From positions 1 to 5,395 of the forward strand of contig CAMZHY010000275.1 of assembly GCA_947307005.1 (NCBI GenBank): a stretch of 5,395 bases of DNA, in the 5' to 3' direction. This DNA comes from an uncultured Planctomycetaceae bacterium (lineage in GTDB: Bacteria; Planctomycetota; Planctomycetia; Pirellulales; Thermoguttaceae). How positions within the stretch are numbered: the first letter of the stretch is position 1; each line of letters begins with the position of its first letter. Shown piece after piece: positions 1 to 5,395 of this stretch. The position numbers and the translations under genes are program-made. A model generated the notes under the pieces. It did no database searches, was not told where the DNA came from, and saw nothing but the letters and a program-made list of their open reading frames with translations.

Positions 1-3
1 CTA

Positions 4-2169
4 ATGAGCGCTACGAACCGTCGTCAGGCAATAGAGTCAGCATCGCAACACGTCGTGCCGCCGGGGTTGCTCCCAAACGACGGAAAGGCCCCTATTGATT
101 ACTACGCAAAAGACGTCTTTAACGCTTCCGCCATTCGCAAATACCTCTCGCGAGGCGCTTCGGAAAAATTACTTGCGACAATTCAGAATGGAGCCCCCCT
201 CGATCCGTCGGTCGCGGGCGACGTCGCGCATGCGATGAAAGACTGGGCCATCTCGCGTGGAGCCACGCACTTCACACACTGGTTCCAACCAATGACAAGC
301 GGCACAGCCGAGAAACACGACGCTTTTCTCGACCTCAACGAACAGGGTGAAGCGATAATGACCTTCTCCGGCCGCAACCTAGTCATGAGCGAGCCAGACG
401 CGTCGAGCTTTCCCTCCGGAGGTTTGCGATGCACATTCGAAGCGCGAGGTTATACGGCGTGGGACCCCACGAGCCCCGCTTTCATCAAACGCAATCCGCG
501 CGGCGCGACTCTTTGCATACCGTCGACGTTTCTCTCCTTTAACAGCGAAGCTCTCGATAAAAAAATTCCACTACAGCGTTCGATAAGCGCGTTAAAGCAG
601 GCCTTGCTTCGTTTTATGGCGTGTTTTCACGAGGAGCCCGAACGCGTCGCCGTTACGTTAGGCGCGGAACAGGAATATTTCCTCATCGACAAAGCGTTTT
701 ATCTCCAGCGACCGGACCTATACCAGACGGGACGGACTCTATTCGGCGCCCCGCCGGCTCGACATCAGCAATTGGAAGACCATTACTTCGGCGCTATTAA
801 ACCTCGAGTCATCAATTTTATGGCGGAAGTCGAGGAGGAACTATGGCGCCTCGGCATACCCGCTAAAACACGCCATAACGAGGTCGCCCCCGCGCAATTT
901 GAACTTGCGCCAACCTTCGAGGAACTCAACCTAGCTGTAGACCACAATATGCTGACGATGGAAATTCTCCAACGCGTCGCTGAAAAAAATGGACTCGTAT
1001 GTCTCTTGCATGAAAAACCCTTCGCAGGCGTCAACGGCTCTGGAAAGCATAACAATTGGTCGGTTACTTACGGTTCAAGAAATATGCTGGAACCTGGCAA
1101 AGACCCCATTAACAACCATGTGTTCCTCATGTTCTTAACAGCTCTTATCCGCGCGACAGACCTGCATAGCGATCTTCTTAGGTGCGCGACAGTTACAGCT
1201 GGCAACGATCACAGACTCGGCGCAAACGAAGCGCCTCCCGCGATTATTTCGATCTATCTCGGCGAATATCTTTACGATATCCTTCGTCAAATCGAATCAG
1301 GGGACTTTAAGAAACGCAGTTCAAAGCACTCGCTAAAAGTTGGGGTGGCTACCGCGCCAAACATTGAAGGCGACGATTCCGATCGAAATCGTACCAGCCC
1401 CTTCGCGTTTACCGGCAACAAATTTGAATTCCGGGCGTGCGGCTCGAGTCAGTCTTGCTCCGAATTTAACACCTTTTTCAACGTCGCCGTGGCGGAATCT
1501 CTCGACTACCTCTCTGAAAGGATTGAGGCGCTCGGCGACTCGAACGATTTTGACGACAGACTACGAAATATTATCGCCGACGTCTTCCGTGAACATAAGC
1601 GCGTCGTTTATAACGGCGACAACTATAGCGATCGCTGGATGCAAGAAGCAAAACAACGCGGTCTTCCCTGTTTAAAGACAGCCTTAGACGCTCTTAAACC
1701 ATTGCTCAACCCTAAGAACTGTCATTTAATGGAAAAATATGGAGTCTTTACAACTGTCGAACTCGAGTCTCGATACGACGTCTACTCCGAAGAGTATTTA
1801 CGTAAGATTCAAATTGAAGGAGAGGTTGCTTGCGATATGGCGCGCAACATAATACTCCCTGTCGCCATCGAGTCTTACGACGCTCTCGCTCAAACCTTAA
1901 TAACAGTACGAGAATTAAATGAAAAATCGAAGAAATCCGCCGGTCGACAGGTCGTTGAACGTCGTTTTGAAACGATCGGAAATCTTGTCGGCCAGCTTGA
2001 AGAAAGGATAGAAAAACTGGCGCAAATCAGAACCGTCGACGCCGATAACTGCCAGGAGTACATTCAAGCCACTCGAGATTTAAGAACAACGGTTGATTCT
2101 CTTGAAACCGTAGTCGACGACCGAAAGTGGCCGTTGCCCAAGTATCGAGAAATGCTCTCCATTATGTAG
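4..2169 (+). CDS. glnN: Type III glutamine synthetase (GSIII)
   Basis: Cytoplasmic enzyme that joins ammonia to glutamate using ATP to make glutamine, the entry point of nitrogen assimilation. At 721 residues it has the length of the GSIII family (about 700-730) and is far longer than GSI or GSII. The GSIII-specific N-terminal part includes AMKDWAISRGATHFTHWFQP (77-96) and TAEKHD (101-106). The catalytic core shows GAEQEYFLID (220-229), with acidic metal/substrate ligands, then NEVAPAQFE (292-300), the glycine-rich GVNGSGKHNNWS (342-353), LGANEAPPA (405-413), and NRTSPFAFTGNKFEFR (462-477) for ATP and glutamate binding. The end, from about 640, is helical and closes with WPLPKYREML (709-718), usual for the family. 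The ATG has only three bases of window upstream, so its ribosome binding site cannot be seen and a slightly earlier start is possible. No PII or adenylyltransferase gene is visible. Family assignment is very secure; regulation is unknown. Confidence 0.97.
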   Translation: MSATNRRQAIESASQHVVPPGLLPNDGKAPIDYYAKDVFNASAIRKYLSRGASEKLLATIQNGAPLDPSVAGDVAHAMKDWAISRGATHFTHWFQPMTSGTAEKHDAFLDLNEQGEAIMTFSGRNLVMSEPDASSFPSGGLRCTFEARGYTAWDPTSPAFIKRNPRGATLCIPSTFLSFNSEALDKKIPLQRSISALKQALLRFMACFHEEPERVAVTLGAEQEYFLIDKAFYLQRPDLYQTGRTLFGAPPARHQQLEDHYFGAIKPRVINFMAEVEEELWRLGIPAKTRHNEVAPAQFELAPTFEELNLAVDHNMLTMEILQRVAEKNGLVCLLHEKPFAGVNGSGKHNNWSVTYGSRNMLEPGKDPINNHVFLMFLTALIRATDLHSDLLRCATVTAGNDHRLGANEAPPAIISIYLGEYLYDILRQIESGDFKKRSSKHSLKVGVATAPNIEGDDSDRNRTSPFAFTGNKFEFRACGSSQSCSEFNTFFNVAVAESLDYLSERIEALGDSNDFDDRLRNIIADVFREHKRVVYNGDNYSDRWMQEAKQRGLPCLKTALDALKPLLNPKNCHLMEKYGVFTTVELESRYDVYSEEYLRKIQIEGEVACDMARNIILPVAIESYDALAQTLITVRELNEKSKKSAGRQVVERRFETIGNLVGQLEERIEKLAQIRTVDADNCQEYIQATRDLRTTVDSLETVVDDRKWPLPKYREMLSIM

Positions 2170-2189
2170 CGCTCTAAACAACGCGCCCA

Positions 2190-2223
2190 AAGACGCCTTG
2201 TTGACCTTTCGACAAGGCGTCTT
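2190..2223. terminator. Hairpin between convergent genes, probable bidirectional terminator
   Basis: A perfect 12-bp inverted repeat (AAGACGCCTTGT at 2190-2201, its complement at 2212-2223) extends inward by a G-U wobble, a G-C and an A-T pair, giving about 15 pairs around a CCTT loop (2205-2208). It starts 20 bases after the glnN stop codon and ends 19 bases short of the stop of the opposing gene, the usual place for a terminator shared by convergent genes. Neither side has a clear U-tract, so it is not a textbook intrinsic terminator. It might instead act with a helper factor or protect 3' ends. Confidence 0.7.
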
Positions 2224-2242
2224 CTGCAAACTGACGCCCCAT

Positions 2243-2842
2243 CTAAGCGTTCTTGTCAGACGTATCTTCCGCCTCAAGCGTCGCGTCGTCCTTCTCTTCC
2301 TCGACGTCTTCCTTATCGTTCTCATCCTCGACGATCGCCTTTTTTTCAAACTCAATCTCTTCTCGCCAGTAAGAAGACGCTTCGATTTTCTCAAGTTCCG
2401 CAAGTGTTTTACGCGATTCTGAAAACCGTCTAAGATGCCGATAGAGAGTAGCTTTTAGAAGGAGGGCCTCGACGTCGTAGGGGTTTTTCTTTAAAAGATT
2501 TTTGAGACAACATTCAGTCTCAAACCAATTGCCGCAAAGATAGTGCGTCTGGGCTTCAAGAAACGCCTCGCCGGATGAATCGGCGTTAAGCGTCCTCTCA
2601 AACTTTTTGAGGCTGGAACTTGCCGCAACGCTGAGAAAGAGCCAAGCAATAAGAGCAAAGCCCCATGTGCAAACCTTAGAGAAAGAAGAAAGGAAATCAA
2701 TCCAGAAGAAGTTTAAAAAAATCGTAAGTTGACAGATAACGCCGAAAAGAAGAGCGACGCCAAGATGTCCCCACAAGCCATATCGCATGGCGCCGGAAGA
2801 ACCGGGCCAAAGAAAGAAAATTGGCTTAATGAAACTTTTCAA
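2243..2842 (-). CDS. Membrane-anchored TPR-like protein with acidic C-terminal tail
   Basis: No known function. With a TTG start at 2842 the product is 199 residues. It has a short N-terminal stretch (KPIFFLWPG, 6-14), two hydrophobic segments likely to span the membrane (about 25-48 and 56-75), then a helical TPR-like region (about 93-165) with EAQTHYLCGNWFETE (96-110), NPYDVEALLLKATLYRH (120-136) and RFSESRKTLAEL (139-150). The tail (172-199) is extremely rich in Glu and Asp. I recall this layout, including the N..D.EALLL..LYRH pattern, from unnamed planctomycete proteins; that is memory, not a search. The frame stays open up to an ATG-like start at 2977, but that codon lies in the predicted -35 box, so translation must begin lower. 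TTG 2842 has GGGAG (2852-2856) nine bases upstream and keeps the KPIFFLWPG segment. ATG 2788 is the main alternative and would remove it. The soluble part probably mediates protein contacts at the inner membrane. Confidence 0.75.
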   Translation of the reverse strand: MKSFIKPIFFLWPGSSGAMRYGLWGHLGVALLFGVICQLTIFLNFFWIDFLSSFSKVCTWGFALIAWLFLSVAASSSLKKFERTLNADSSGEAFLEAQTHYLCGNWFETECCLKNLLKKNPYDVEALLLKATLYRHLRRFSESRKTLAELEKIEASSYWREEIEFEKKAIVEDENDKEDVEEEKDDATLEAEDTSDKNA

Positions 2843-2850
2843 GGCGTTAG

Positions 2851-2856
2851 GCTCCC
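2851..2856 (-). promoter_or_regulatory. Ribosome binding site deciding the TTG start of the membrane gene
   Basis: On the minus strand this reads GGGAGC. GGGAG ends nine bases before the TTG at 2842, a suitable Shine-Dalgarno distance. It favours the TTG over the ATG at 2788, which would drop a conserved-looking N-terminal segment. A 5-bp inverted repeat, GTCGC/GCGAC (2857-2861 and 2878-2882), lies directly upstream in the leader; its role, if any, is unknown. Confidence 0.5.
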
Positions 2857-2948
2857 GTCGCGAATTTCCGAATAAAGGCGACAAAATTAGCGTGATCGAA
2901 TCAAATCTATAAAAACAAAACACCCGGTTAAAAACACTGCGGCGCGAG

Positions 2949-2977
2949 ATTCTAGCTAAACGACTCGTCCTTGTCAA
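2949..2977 (-). promoter_or_regulatory. Sigma70-type promoter of the membrane/TPR gene
   Basis: On the minus strand a perfect -35 TTGACA (2977-2972) is followed by a 17-base spacer and a -10 TAGAAT (2954-2949), matching the housekeeping consensus at 11 of 12 positions. Transcription should start near 2942, leaving an untranslated leader of about 100 bases before the TTG at 2842. The -35 element overlaps that of the promoter on the opposite strand. Confidence 0.72.
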
Positions 2978-2999
2978 TTAGGGAAAAAATTGTTATCAT
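2971..2999 (+). promoter_or_regulatory. Sigma70-type promoter of the YrdC-phosphatase fusion gene
   Basis: -35 TTGTCA (2971-2976), 17-base spacer, -10 TATCAT (2994-2999): 10 of 12 consensus matches. Transcription would start near 3006, about 43 bases before the ATG at 3049. This argues against the in-frame starts at 2971 and 2998, which lie inside the promoter elements. The -35 shares five bases with the minus-strand promoter. Confidence 0.6.
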
Positions 3000-3048
3000 G
3001 ATCCAAGTCTCGTTGCGTAAATCAAGGGACGGTCTTCTTGGGGGCGTC

Positions 3049-4173
3049 ATGCATCCAGATTTTATTTCGATCGAAAAAACAGGCGTTTCCGACGCCGTCG
3101 CACGGTGCAGTCGCGCGCTACGGCAAGGGAAGTTGTTGGTATTGCCCACCGAAACCGTTTACGGATTAGGCGCGCTCGCTTCTAACGCCGACGCCGTCGC
3201 GCGGCTCTGCCAGCGGAAAGAACGTCGGCAAGGTCACGCTTTGCCTCTTGCCGTGTCCGGATTTAAAATGGTCAAAGAATACGTCGCAGATTTTCCACCG
3301 ATTGCAGAACGACTTGCTCGGCGATTCTGGCCAGGTCCTCTCACGATTGTCGTCAACCTTTCTCAATCCGGAGACAAGCTGAAGACGTTTCCTGAAGATT
3401 CTCTCCGTGCGATTGCGCCGCAAAATACGTGCGGATTCAGAGCGCCCCAAAACGATTTTCTCCTTAGCGTCATTAACGCGGTCAACGCCCCCCTCGTCCT
3501 TACCAGCGCCAACATCTCAGGACGTTCTCCAGCGACTTCGGCTCAAGAGGCGAAAGAAGCGCTCGGCGACCGGGTCGATCTTGTCGTCGACGGCGGAATC
3601 GCAACTTACGGAACGCCGTCTACCGTTGTAAAAGTCATTAAAAACGAAATTTCGATTTTACGCGAGGGAGCCTTGTCATTGGACGCCCTTCGAGACGCGA
3701 CGATTAAAACAACTCTTTTCGTTTGCGCTGCGAATTTGTGTCGTAGTCCTGTCGCTGAAGCAATCGCGAGAAAACTAGTTGCGGAAGAACTGAATACCCC
3801 GCCTGAAAGCATAGAGGCTCGCGGAATACGCGTGGAGTCGGCGGGAATTTACGCGTCGGACTCTCGGCCAGCGCCTTCGTCTGTCTGCCGATTAATGCAA
3901 AAACTATACGGACTTGCGCTTGATTCGCACCGTTCAAAAGGAGTCGACGCTTCGCTCATTCGAGACGCCGATAACATTTTTACAATGGAAAAGACTCAAT
4001 GTTTAGCGCTCCAGTCCCTCTATCCTGAGCATGCTGATCGTATTGCGACGCTTGATCCTTCAGGATGCGACGTCGCCGATCCTTTTGGAGGGCCAGGCAA
4101 AGGATATCGCGTTTGCTTCAAACGCATAGAGTCGCTTGTTAAATCGCGATTAAGCCAGATTCTAAAAGAGTAA
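3049..4173 (+). CDS. YrdC/Sua5-type threonylcarbamoyl-AMP synthase fused to low-molecular-weight protein tyrosine phosphatase
   Basis: Two-domain cytoplasmic protein of 374 residues. Residues about 10-210 are a YrdC/TsaC domain, which makes threonylcarbamoyl-AMP from threonine, bicarbonate and ATP for the t6A37 modification of ANN-decoding tRNAs. It has PTETVYGLGA (33-42), the KxR motif K57-E-R59, RRFWPGPLTIVV (91-102), TSANISG (152-158) and STVVK (191-195). Residues about 221-374 are a low-molecular-weight tyrosine phosphatase. It has the CX5R P-loop with Cys226 and Arg232 (VCAANLCRSPVAEA, 225-238), and the DPFGG loop (344-348) supplying the likely general acid Asp344. Each domain is near full family length with its catalytic residues intact, so both look active. 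There is no frameshift between them. ATG 3049 was chosen because starts further upstream fall in the promoter; TTG 3013 remains possible. A G-run (3040-3044) is the only weak ribosome-binding signal. The two families are encoded side by side in Bacillus (ywlC, ywlE), which suggests a functional link. The phosphatase's substrate is unknown. Confidence 0.93.
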   Translation: MHPDFISIEKTGVSDAVARCSRALRQGKLLVLPTETVYGLGALASNADAVARLCQRKERRQGHALPLAVSGFKMVKEYVADFPPIAERLARRFWPGPLTIVVNLSQSGDKLKTFPEDSLRAIAPQNTCGFRAPQNDFLLSVINAVNAPLVLTSANISGRSPATSAQEAKEALGDRVDLVVDGGIATYGTPSTVVKVIKNEISILREGALSLDALRDATIKTTLFVCAANLCRSPVAEAIARKLVAEELNTPPESIEARGIRVESAGIYASDSRPAPSSVCRLMQKLYGLALDSHRSKGVDASLIRDADNIFTMEKTQCLALQSLYPEHADRIATLDPSGCDVADPFGGPGKGYRVCFKRIESLVKSRLSQILKE

Positions 4174-4370
4174 CACCCGTATTTTTGCTACGTTTAGGGC
4201 GCAAACTTGCACCTTAAGAGCAACGATCAACAGGTTTCCCATCCACTAAGGAGCCTAGCGATATTCTTCAGCAAAAATAAAACGAACGTCATAATTTCCT
4301 TGGCGTCGCCCAAACAAAAGTTGTTGCTCCGTTGTTAAAAAGCAATTCACCCCTTTCAATAGTTCGTTCA

Positions 4371-4375
4371 AAGGA
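4371..4375 (+). promoter_or_regulatory. Ribosome binding site of apt
   Basis: AAGGA lies eight bases before the ATG at 4384, a good Shine-Dalgarno match and distance that fixes the apt start. The rest of the 210-base gap after the fusion gene (4174-4383) is AT-richer than the genes. It shows no convincing terminator, riboswitch or tRNA, and only weak promoter-like pairs. Confidence 0.7.
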
Positions 4376-4383
4376 ATTACGTT

Positions 4384-4911
4384 ATGAAGCCGCTCGCTAG
4401 TTACATTCGTTCAATCCCCGACTTCCCTATTCCGGGCGTTCTGTTTCGTGACGTTGTTCCGCTCATTGAGAATCCCGAAGGACTTCGACGAGCGATTGCA
4501 GAGCTGAAAGCAGGCGTCTCGACTTGGGGGACTATTACGAAAGTGGCGGGAGCCGAAGCGCGAGGCTTTATCTTTGGCGCGCCGCTTGCGCTGGAGCTGG
4601 GCGTAGGATTCGTTCCGCTCAGAAAACCCGGAAAACTTCCTTTTGAAACAGTCTCCGTTGATTACGAACTCGAATACGGCAAAAATACGATCGAAATGCA
4701 CAAGGACTCAATCTCGTCAAACGATCGCGTCTTACTGGTCGACGACCTACTGGCGACTGGCGGGACAATTGCCGCTTGTCGAAAACTTGTTGAAAAGCAG
4801 GGGGCGACAGTCGTTGGCGCGGCGTTTGTCATTGAGTTGGTCGACCTCAAGGGACGCGAAAAGCTCCAAGGACTTCCCATTTTCGCGCCTATTCAGTTCG
4901 AGGGCGAGTAA
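4384..4911 (+). CDS. apt: Adenine phosphoribosyltransferase
   Basis: Cytoplasmic purine-salvage enzyme that converts adenine and PRPP to AMP and pyrophosphate. At 175 residues it has normal length for the family (about 170-185). The N-terminal IPDFPIPGVLFRDVVPLI (11-28) is the usual Apt opening. EARGFIFG (58-65) is the hood/adenine-side motif, RKPGKLP (80-86) the flexible-loop base, and YELEYGKNTIEMH (94-106) the loop segment with the family's conserved tyrosine and glutamates. VLLVDDLLATGGT (116-128) is the PRPP-binding signature with its paired aspartates. All key residues are present. The ATG is supported by AAGGA eight bases upstream and by the family-typical N-terminus. It is separated from its neighbours by about 200 bases on each side, so it is probably transcribed on its own, although no strong promoter is visible. 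Nothing unusual is seen in the protein. Confidence 0.97.
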   Translation: MKPLASYIRSIPDFPIPGVLFRDVVPLIENPEGLRRAIAELKAGVSTWGTITKVAGAEARGFIFGAPLALELGVGFVPLRKPGKLPFETVSVDYELEYGKNTIEMHKDSISSNDRVLLVDDLLATGGTIAACRKLVEKQGATVVGAAFVIELVDLKGREKLQGLPIFAPIQFEGE

Positions 4912-5049
4912 TCGCGGCCACCTCCTCCCTGAAAGTCTTCTCGTTTTCTTTTGCGTTTTGATTCGGTTTATCCGTAAAGCAAAGATATTTTCAAGCGCAA
5001 ACGTAAAAATGACGATTCGAGAAGAGGGCTTTTTCACCTTATAGGAATC

Positions 5050-5083
5050 GCTGGGAAATGTTGAAGACTCCTCGTTTCCCAGC
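5050..5083 (+). promoter_or_regulatory. Perfect 9-bp stem-loop in the leader of the cysteine synthase gene
   Basis: GCTGGGAAA (5050-5058) pairs perfectly with TTTCCCAGC (5075-5083) around a 16-base loop. It ends 29 bases before the ATG at 5113. No U-tract follows, so it is not a standard intrinsic terminator for apt. It could be a leader structure affecting expression of the downstream gene, an inverted-repeat operator for a dimeric regulator, or a chance repeat. Confidence 0.45.
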
Positions 5084-5106
5084 TCAAATGATTCACCCAT
5101 TTTGAG
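5083..5106 (+). promoter_or_regulatory. Second small stem-loop overlapping the probable ribosome binding site
   Basis: CTCAAA (5083-5088) pairs with TTTGAG (5101-5106), with two further pairs (TG with CA) across a one-base bulge. It directly follows the first hairpin and shares base 5083 with it. The right arm contains the GAG that is the only purine-rich signal near the start codon, six bases before the ATG. Folding could therefore limit ribosome access. The stem is AT-rich and weak. Confidence 0.3.
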
Positions 5107-5112
5107 ACAACC

Positions 5113-5395
5113 ATGGACGCGCTGGAAAAACTCAATAGTCTCGACGGTTTAGTTGGCTCGACTCCAATGCTGAAGATTGACCTTCTTTGGCGTGGCAAAC
5201 CGCGAACGGTCATGGCAAAGGCGGAATACCTAAATTTTACCGGTTCTATCAAAGACCGGATGGCCGCGCATATCCTACGCAAGGCGATCCTTAATGGAGA
5301 GCTCAAATCAGGCGATGCAATCGTCGAAGCGACCAGCGGAAACACCGGCGTGTCCTTTTCGGCTCTTGGTCGTCTTCTTGGGTGTGAAGTCGTCA
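5113..5395 (+). CDS. Cysteine synthase family PLP enzyme, N-terminal part (truncated by window end)
   Basis: The first 94 residues of a fold-type II pyridoxal-phosphate enzyme, open to the end of the window with no stop. The opening GLVGSTPML (12-20) is the usual cysteine synthase start. FTGSIKDRMA (42-51) holds the expected PLP Schiff-base lysine, Lys47, in the position of the family's PTGSVKDR. EATSGNTGVSFSALG (72-86) holds the phosphate/substrate-binding TSGNTG loop (74-79). Known relatives condense O-acetylserine (or O-phosphoserine or a similar substrate) with sulfide to make cysteine, or make cystathionine. The visible part cannot separate CysK, CysM and CBS-like members, so no symbol is given. 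The ATG at 5113 gives the normal N-terminus; its ribosome binding site is weak and may sit in a hairpin. The 201-base gap after apt suggests its own transcription. Confidence 0.88.
   Translation, partial: MDALEKLNSLDGLVGSTPMLKIDLLWRGKPRTVMAKAEYLNFTGSIKDRMAAHILRKAILNGELKSGDAIVEATSGNTGVSFSALGRLLGCEVV

Noticed and set aside
2198..2422. Plus-strand reading frame of 74 codons overlapping the membrane gene
   Set aside because: It is antisense to the acidic tail of the minus-strand gene. Its Arg/Leu/Phe-rich composition is what the complement of Glu/Asp codons gives, and it begins inside the terminator hairpin.
2843..2977. Longer N-terminus of the minus-strand gene, starting at 2977
   Set aside because: The start codon lies in a perfect -35 box, and the first 45 residues look like translated leader DNA, without a recognisable signal or domain.
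2971..3048. Longer N-terminus of the fusion gene from TTG 2971 or ATG 2998
   Set aside because: Both codons fall inside the predicted -35 and -10 boxes, and the added residues do not resemble a YrdC domain start.
3087..3200. Repeated string CCGACGCCGTCGC within the YrdC coding region
   Set aside because: Both copies encode a similar Asp-Ala-Val-Ala-Arg stretch using favoured codons; coincidence, not a functional DNA repeat.
4109..4125. Perfect 7-bp inverted repeat (GCGTTTG, CTT, CAAACGC) near the end of the fusion gene
   Set aside because: It lies wholly inside conserved phosphatase coding sequence, has no T-run after it, and is short enough to be chance.
4228..4293. Minus-strand 21-codon hydrophobic mini-ORF in the gap before apt, with a GGAA upstream
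   Set aside because: Too short to judge, no promoter seen, and such frames are common by chance.
4267..4360. Candidate promoters for apt: TTCAGC/CATAAT (4267-4295) and TTGTTA/TTCAAT (4332-4360), both with 17-base spacing
   Set aside because: Each has at most 8 of 12 consensus matches, as expected by chance in an AT-rich gap; neither can be preferred.
4174..4383. Possible purine riboswitch before apt
   Set aside because: None of the conserved purine-riboswitch core or paired-loop elements could be recognised.

Overview
The window carries five protein-coding genes typical of core bacterial metabolism and is most likely chromosomal DNA from a Planctomycetota bacterium, perhaps Pirellulales. 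That assignment is an inference. It rests on a type III glutamine synthetase, a membrane-anchored TPR protein of a kind I associate with planctomycetes, a YrdC/Sua5-phosphatase fusion, weak Shine-Dalgarno sequences in front of some genes, and a mid-range GC content judged by eye. There are no transposases, phage genes, CRISPR repeats, tRNAs or rRNAs.

Layout: (1) 4-2169 (+) is a complete or nearly complete type III glutamine synthetase, glnN. (2) 2190-2223 is a 15-pair hairpin between two convergent genes, probably a terminator serving both. (3) 2243-2842 (-) is a small membrane protein with two transmembrane segments, a TPR-like region and a very acidic tail; its best start is a TTG. (4) 2949-2999 holds two divergent sigma70-type promoters that share one -35 element on opposite strands. 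One serves the membrane gene, the other the next gene. (5) 3049-4173 (+) is a fusion of a YrdC/TsaC-type threonylcarbamoyl-AMP synthase and a low-molecular-weight protein tyrosine phosphatase. (6) 4384-4911 (+) is adenine phosphoribosyltransferase, apt. (7) 5050-5106 is a pair of adjacent hairpins just before (8) 5113-5395 (+), the N-terminal part of a cysteine synthase family enzyme that runs off the window.

The genes share no obvious pathway. They cover ammonia assimilation, tRNA t6A modification with an attached phosphatase, purine salvage and probably cysteine synthesis. The roughly 200-base gaps around apt suggest separate transcription units rather than a tight operon. I see no evidence of a new defence, mobile or biosynthetic system. 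The points most worth a second look are the fusion protein, the shared -35 promoter pair and the hairpins before the cysteine synthase gene.
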